A stretch of DNA of 10,648 bases from JAKBCQ01 sp021807585 (GTDB taxonomy: Bacteria > Planctomycetota > Planctomycetia > Isosphaerales > Isosphaeraceae): the NCBI GenBank assembly GCA_027325115.1, contig DAHWFG010000481.1, positions 1-10,648 of the forward strand. Direction: 5' to 3'. Below, in pieces: positions 6,836 to 10,648 of the stretch. Position 1 is the stretch's first letter. Each line of letters begins with the position of its first letter. The notes under the pieces were generated by a model. That model saw nothing but the letters and a program-made list of their open reading frames with translations. It was not told the origin of the DNA and searched no databases. The position numbers were made by a program, and so were the translations under genes.

Positions 6836-7950
6836 TAATCAATGAGATAATTTACTCAATTACCGGCAAAGAGATCAGTTGGGCGGGGGAATGCCCCTGG
6901 ACGGGGGAATTGTGTTTCGGCACTCACGACGGATTTTTATATTTCGAACAAGAAGTCGAAGATCGAGATCCAATCGGATTTAAGATTTGTTCCGAATCGA
7001 TCAACGACGTCGCGTTTATGGGCGATGCACTTGCCGCGAGTTCGAGGTTGGAAATCTCGATTGCGAAACGACTGAACAAACCAAATTCTTATGATATTAC
7101 CCGATACCCTATTGGATCTTTCGGCGCTGCGGCTTCAAACTTCGCCGGGTTTTTGTTTCCGATCGGCGACGAAGGCGTTTTGTGTATCAGTAATCAAGAA
7201 AATATGGATATAAGACGGAATTTCCCCGTTTTAACCGACGTGGATCCCTATTGTTATCGCTTAATTCGATTGCATCAAGATTCGACAAAAGAAGTTTTCG
7301 CGATCGCCTCGAGAGATGCGGGGATTTTCGGATTGACGATCAATCGAAACAATAGCACGATCGAATGGAAATATCAGAAATTGGCGAACAAAGATATCGT
7401 CGATATTTGTTCATTCTCGGATTCTGAACATCCGTTCGCGGTCGCTTGCCTCTCTCGAGACGGCTGTATCTTCATGAAAGATAACGTTCTTGATCCGGGA
7501 GGAATCGTCGATATCAAATTCGATCAAATCGAAGGAACGGCTTACTCGATTCATTCTAGCGGAGATAACTTGTTTGTTTTGACCGATCGAGCGATCCACC
7601 GGATTCCTCTGAACGCACGAGATTTTCACGATGTAAGCCGGAGAAATTCGATCGTAAATATGATATCAATCGATTCCCTCGAGATCGAAGCCGAAGACGC
7701 TTATCTTCGAGGCGATCAATCGATCTTGATCATCGAAAATTCGATCGTGAAGGAGTACTCGATCGATCAATTTCCACACTCCGCTGAAAACAAAGAGAAT
7801 AAGGAAGGACTTGAACATCCGATCGCAATCGACAAAACAAATCAGCTAGATCATGATGAAGAAATTTTTGATCCCGTCGTTACTTTAAGTTCTAATAGTA
7901 TCGACATGAATAATATTCATCCAGAAAATTATGTTGAGAACGCCGCCTAA
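6832..7950 (+). CDS. Putative seven-bladed beta-propeller protein of unknown function
   Basis: 372 residues; no signal peptide or membrane segment, so probably cytosolic. The sequence is a succession of short hydrophobic strands separated by polar or glycine turns with a period of about 35-50 residues. Candidate blades: 16-38 (ELCFGTHDGFLYF, very WD/PQQ-like), 58-78, 96-120, 141-170, 189-217 (AVACLSRDGCIFMKD), 236-259 (NLFVLTDRAIHRIPL) and 285-310. An acidic, asparagine-rich tail (about 315-372) follows. No catalytic motif is evident; propellers of this kind usually bind proteins or peptides. It starts at ATG 6832 inside the stop of the preceding gene, with AAAGG 9 nt upstream. GATCG motifs are common here as in the rest of the window, so although it is AT-richer it does not look like a very recent arrival. 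The fold is inferred from pattern alone. Confidence 0.7.
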   Translation: MIINEIIYSITGKEISWAGECPWTGELCFGTHDGFLYFEQEVEDRDPIGFKICSESINDVAFMGDALAASSRLEISIAKRLNKPNSYDITRYPIGSFGAAASNFAGFLFPIGDEGVLCISNQENMDIRRNFPVLTDVDPYCYRLIRLHQDSTKEVFAIASRDAGIFGLTINRNNSTIEWKYQKLANKDIVDICSFSDSEHPFAVACLSRDGCIFMKDNVLDPGGIVDIKFDQIEGTAYSIHSSGDNLFVLTDRAIHRIPLNARDFHDVSRRNSIVNMISIDSLEIEAEDAYLRGDQSILIIENSIVKEYSIDQFPHSAENKENKEGLEHPIAIDKTNQLDHDEEIFDPVVTLSSNSIDMNNIHPENYVENAA

Positions 7951-7980
7951 GGGATTATAATTTGTTACAAGGATATAAAG

Positions 7981-7991
7981 GGTAAATTACC
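7981..7991. repeat. Short perfect palindrome GGTAA-A-TTACC
   Basis: An 11-bp inverted repeat with a one-base centre, 30 bp after the propeller gene and immediately before a predicted promoter. Too small for a terminator; it could be an operator half of the following gene. Confidence 0.3.
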
Positions 7992-7993
7992 AT

Positions 7994-8022
7994 TTGAGCA
8001 TGTTATATTATTAATCGATAAA
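7994..8022 (+). promoter_or_regulatory. Predicted promoter of the aminotransferase-coaD pair
   Basis: TTGAGC (7994-7999), a 17-bp AT-rich spacer, then GATAAA (8017-8022). It sits at the switch from AT-rich to GC-rich DNA and would give a leader of about 130 nt before ATG 8161. I see no riboswitch or clear terminator in that leader. Confidence 0.35.
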
Positions 8023-8160
8023 ACCGCCGGCTCGCCCGGATGTTCCGCATCCCGATTCGGCGCCTACGTTACCTTTCGCTGTCGCCTCGTCGGTTGCACC
8101 GCGACGCCGAGCCCTCTAAGCTGATCCAATCATTCGATCGATTCCCTCGAGACAAGCCGC

Positions 8161-9372
8161 ATGATCGACTGGGATGATTTACGCGTTCGCGAGTTTCCCG
8201 TCGCAACCAGGTGGGCGTATTTCGACCACGCCGCGGTCGCTCCCTTGCCCAAACGCTCGGCCGATCGCTTGCGACTCTGGATCGACGATCAAGAGGCCAA
8301 CGGCGTCGTCAACTGGCCCGATTGGGAACGCAAGCTCGAAGCCGTAAGACGCACCGCCGCTAAGCTCATTCACGCCGATTGGAACGAAATCGCCTTCATC
8401 ACCAGCACGACCCAGGGGATCGGAATCGTCGCCGAGGGCTTTCCCTGGCGCGAAGGCGATAACGTCGTCACCGCGGCCGAGGAATACCCCTCCAACGTTT
8501 ACCCGTGGATGAACCTCGCCGATCGAGGCGTTTCGCTCCGCATGGTTCCCACCCGCGACGGCAGAATCTGGATCGAAGACCTCGACGCCGCGATCGATTC
8601 ACACACGCGATTGCTCACGATCAGTCATGTCGAGTTCGCGTCGGGCTTCCGTAACAATCTCAACGCACTCGGAGAACTGTGCCGAAAACGTGGAATCGCG
8701 TTCTTCGTCGACGCGATCCAGGGATTGGGTCCGCTCGAAATCGACGTTCAACACACGCCGATCGATTTCCTCGCCGCCGACGGTCATAAGTGGCTTCTCG
8801 GTCCCGAGGGTGCTGGAATTGTTTATATCAAAAAAGAATGGATTGATCGCCTGCGACCGATCGGAGTCGGCTGGCATAGCGTGATCAACTGTTATGATCA
8901 TTCGAAGATTGATTTTCGTTTAAAGCCCTCGGCGCAGCGGTGGGAGGGGGGTTCGTTCAACATGCCTGGAATTCAGGCTTTGGGGGCGAGCCTTGAATTG
9001 ATCGACGAGCTCGGCCCGCGCGAGGTTTCGCTACGGATCCTCGACCGGGCCGAGGCGGCGCGCGATATTGCGCGACGAGCCGGCTGGTCGGTTTACGGGT
9101 CGTCGCGGTCGGAGGATCGTTCGGGGATCGTCTCGCTTGAACGTGAAGATCTTGATCCCAAGCAAGTGGTGAAACAATTGCGCGATCTGGGGATCGCGAC
9201 GGCGTGCCGCGGCGGTCGCTTGCGGCTGAGCCCGCATGTCTATAACAATCAAGATGATTTTGATCGGCTTCGAGACGCATTCGAAAGGATCGCCCAGAAC
9301 GCCGCATCTGCGGCGTCGCGCGGCTCGGACGCCTCGAACGACGCCGAAACCATTCACAATGAGGTTGAATGA
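8161..9372 (+). CDS. Class V aminotransferase-fold PLP enzyme
   Basis: 403 residues, fold-type I. Seen: TRWAYFDHAAVAPLP at 16-30 (substrate/N-terminal lid region), the cofactor phosphate-binding TSTTQG at 81-86, SHVEFASG at 155-162 (H156 stacks on the PLP ring), VDAIQGLG at 183-190 (D184, Q187) and ADGHKWLLGPEG at 206-217 with K210 as the Schiff-base lysine. The C-terminal block CRGGRLRLSPHVYN (349-362) carries the substrate-carboxylate arginine, R355. It has the look of the selenocysteine lyase/isopenicillin epimerase-like branch. A cysteine desulfurase is unlikely, because the active-site cysteine loop about 15 residues before that arginine is absent; C349 is only six residues away. The true substrate is unknown. 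ATG 8161 was chosen as the first start matching family N-termini; its Shine-Dalgarno is poor. coaD starts 2 bp after the stop. Confidence 0.87.
   Translation: MIDWDDLRVREFPVATRWAYFDHAAVAPLPKRSADRLRLWIDDQEANGVVNWPDWERKLEAVRRTAAKLIHADWNEIAFITSTTQGIGIVAEGFPWREGDNVVTAAEEYPSNVYPWMNLADRGVSLRMVPTRDGRIWIEDLDAAIDSHTRLLTISHVEFASGFRNNLNALGELCRKRGIAFFVDAIQGLGPLEIDVQHTPIDFLAADGHKWLLGPEGAGIVYIKKEWIDRLRPIGVGWHSVINCYDHSKIDFRLKPSAQRWEGGSFNMPGIQALGASLELIDELGPREVSLRILDRAEAARDIARRAGWSVYGSSRSEDRSGIVSLEREDLDPKQVVKQLRDLGIATACRGGRLRLSPHVYNNQDDFDRLRDAFERIAQNAASAASRGSDASNDAETIHNEVE
9361..9366 (+). promoter_or_regulatory. Ribosome binding site of coaD inside the aminotransferase 3' end
   Basis: GAGGTT lies just before ATG 9374, with the GAGG core ending 9 nt upstream. 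It overlaps the last codons of the preceding gene. It favours ATG 9374 over the in-frame ATG at 9359. Confidence 0.55.
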
Positions 9373-9373
9373 T

Positions 9374-9922
9374 ATGTTACCTTCGCACGTCGATCCCGAT
9401 CGGGTCGCGGTTTATACGGGAGCTTTTGATCCGCTGACGCTCGGTCATATCGACGTGATCGGGCGGGGACGGTCGTTGTTCGAGCATCTGGTGGTTGCGA
9501 TCGGCGTGAACCCTTATAAACGAACATTATTTGATATCGGCGAACGGGTTGATTTGACGCGGCGAATCACCGCGGAGATGCCCAACGTATCGGTCGACGC
9601 GTTCGACGGATTGGCGGTGCGGTTCGTGCGGAAGATCGGCGCGCGGGTGATTCTCCGCGGCGTGCGGACGCTTTCGGACATGGAATACGAATTCAGCATG
9701 TCGCTCACGAACAAACGGCTCGACCCGGGCATCGAGACGGTCTTTCTGATGGCCGACGGTGAATATTCACACGTTTCAAGCACGCTGATTAAGCAGGTGG
9801 CGCTCTTCGGCGGTTCCGAAGCGTTACGCAAGTTCGTCCCGCTCGAACTCGTCGAGCCGATCATGGCCAAGATGAGATCGTCGGATCGACCTCTCGACGG
9901 AACGCAACCGCAGGCGATCTGA
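9374..9922 (+). CDS. coaD: Phosphopantetheine adenylyltransferase
   Basis: 182 residues. It transfers AMP from ATP to 4'-phosphopantetheine, giving dephospho-CoA, the fourth step of CoA synthesis from pantothenate; the enzyme is a cytosolic hexamer. Nucleotidyltransferase motifs are complete: YTGAFDPLTLGHIDVI at 14-29 with the T/HxGH-type site (G24-H25), the ATP/pantetheine-site region RGVRTLSDMEYEF at 95-107, FLMADGEYSHVSSTLIK at 124-140 (the ISSTxIR-like signature), and a final helix. It aligns along its length with E. coli CoaD, with about 20 extra residues, mostly a polar C-terminal tail. ATG 9374 has GAGG 9 nt upstream. The frame extends upstream to 9236 inside the aminotransferase gene, but that extension is not family-like. 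It is very probably translated from the aminotransferase mRNA. Confidence 0.96.
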   Translation: MLPSHVDPDRVAVYTGAFDPLTLGHIDVIGRGRSLFEHLVVAIGVNPYKRTLFDIGERVDLTRRITAEMPNVSVDAFDGLAVRFVRKIGARVILRGVRTLSDMEYEFSMSLTNKRLDPGIETVFLMADGEYSHVSSTLIKQVALFGGSEALRKFVPLELVEPIMAKMRSSDRPLDGTQPQAI

Positions 9923-10034
9923 TCGACCGTAATCTTTTGAAACGTCCTTTTAAAAGCATGTCACTATACTTTAACGCATGGCCCGCGTCCGGCTTTAATA
10001 TGATTGATTGGTTATGTTTTTGATGCGTTATTGA
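9923..10034. other. Convergent gap between coaD and mcsB
   Basis: 112 bp between converging stop codons. It contains CTTTTAAAAG (9947-9956) with another CTTTT 13 bp to its left. This could form only a weak AU hairpin; no GC-rich stem with a T-tract is seen. Confidence 0.3.
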
Positions 10035-10648
10035 TCAGCCGTCGTTTTTGGGATCGTGGCGGCCGTTTGAAAGTCGATTGCGCAGGTACGAGGCTCGGAC
10101 GACGTTGCGTTCGTCGGTTTCGAGGATGCGCCCCTGGATTTTTTGGAGGTGAGCCGGCTGGGTGTGGATGAAAAGTTCGTTGACGGTGGGGATTTCAAGG
10201 TCGTCGATGAGTCCGAGGTTGATCCCCATGCGAACGCTTGAAAGGAGGAGCATCGTCTCCTCGCTCGAAATCGTATGCGCGGTTTTGAGGACTCCGTACG
10301 CGCGAGAGACCTGATCGTGGAGGTATTGTCTGCGTTGTTCGCCGACGAGCGCCTGCCGCGCGCCGCGTTCGTATTGGATGATCTGGGGAATGATTTCGGA
10401 GAGGTTACGGATCAGATCTTGCTCGCTTTTACCAAGCGTTTGTTGGTTCGAGATCTGATAAAAATCTCCCGAGAATTGCGTCCCCTCGCCGTAAAGCCCG
10501 CGGACCGCGAGGTTGATTTTTTGGAGCGTGCGGTTGATTCGTTCGATTTGTTTGGTTTGAACGAGAGCCGGAAGATGAACGAGTACGCCGACGCGAATCC
10601 CGGTGCCGACGTTGGTGGGGCACGCCGTTAAATAACCGAGCCTGGGGC
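10035..10648 (-). CDS. mcsB: Protein arginine kinase McsB, C-terminal part (runs off the right edge)
   Basis: The last 203 codons of a minus-strand gene whose start lies beyond the window; the frame is open to the edge, with stop TGA at 10037-10035. McsB phosphorylates arginines on proteins, marking them for ClpCP degradation. The phosphagen-kinase core is plain: LGYLTACPTNVGTGIR at the right edge, with the conserved active-site cysteine codon at 10622-10620, then VLVHLPAL. Further along come GLYGEGTQFSGDFYQISN and the C-terminal block ELFIHTQPAHLQK, specific to the McsB branch rather than creatine or arginine (free amino acid) kinases. The phosphoarginine-sensing motif RDxxRA appears here as RNVVRA (10109-10092), with N for D. 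A short basic/acidic tail ends the protein. mcsA or clpC would be expected upstream, outside this window. Confidence 0.93.
   Translation of the reverse strand, partial: PRLGYLTACPTNVGTGIRVGVLVHLPALVQTKQIERINRTLQKINLAVRGLYGEGTQFSGDFYQISNQQTLGKSEQDLIRNLSEIIPQIIQYERGARQALVGEQRRQYLHDQVSRAYGVLKTAHTISSEETMLLLSSVRMGINLGLIDDLEIPTVNELFIHTQPAHLQKIQGRILETDERNVVRASYLRNRLSNGRHDPKNDG

Noticed and set aside
6383..7950. Reading the cassette as a toxin-antitoxin or phage defence system
   Set aside because: Neither protein shows a nuclease, kinase, NTPase, membrane-disrupting or DNA-binding motif that would support it; left as unknown.
8030..8112. Structured RNA or riboswitch in the leader of the aminotransferase gene
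   Set aside because: Only a distant 6-bp complementarity (GGCTCG/CGAGCC) was found, with no conserved riboswitch core I could recognise.
9236..9373. Upstream extension of coaD within the aminotransferase gene
   Set aside because: Arginine- and threonine-rich frame shadow; CoaD family homology begins just after ATG 9374, which has a Shine-Dalgarno.
9934..9956. Rho-independent terminator after coaD
   Set aside because: The possible stem is only A-T pairs and there is no T-tract after it.

Overview
The window looks like chromosomal DNA of a free-living bacterium of moderately high GC, most likely a planctomycete. This is inference: it rests on the look of the proteins (ArgH, the GT39-type membrane protein, a protein arginine kinase) and the rarity of strong Shine-Dalgarno sites, not on a phylogenetic marker. 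GATC and CGATCG are strikingly frequent throughout, in coding and non-coding DNA and on both strands.

Layout, left to right. (1) Amino-acid biosynthesis on the minus strand: argH (argininosuccinate lyase) followed after 26 bp by the first 72 codons of lysA (diaminopimelate decarboxylase), which runs off the left edge. A good sigma70-like promoter lies just upstream of argH. (2) Divergent from argH, a plus-strand multi-pass membrane protein of the ArnT/PMT-like GT-C (GT39) type. (3) After an AT-rich gap, a plus-strand thioredoxin-fold protein with a WCGDC active site (Thioredoxin_9-like). (4) Convergent with it, a minus-strand LarA/DUF2088-family protein that keeps all the NPN-cofactor and catalytic residues I could align with lactate racemase. 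(5) Divergent from that, a visibly AT-richer two-gene cassette with a 4-bp ATGA overlap: an unrecognised 150-residue protein and a 372-residue protein that reads as a seven-bladed beta-propeller. This is the least explained part of the window. (6) A plus-strand pair, a class V aminotransferase-fold PLP enzyme and coaD (phosphopantetheine adenylyltransferase), separated by 1 bp. (7) Convergent at the right edge, the last 203 codons of mcsB (protein arginine kinase) on the minus strand.

Most of the window is ordinary metabolism: arginine and lysine/peptidoglycan precursors, CoA synthesis, a redox protein, a nickel-pincer racemase-like enzyme and protein quality control. I see no transposase, integrase, tRNA, rRNA, CRISPR array or phage gene. 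The main candidate for something undescribed is the cassette at 6383-7950. The sequence gives it a structure (short partner plus propeller, translationally coupled) but no function.
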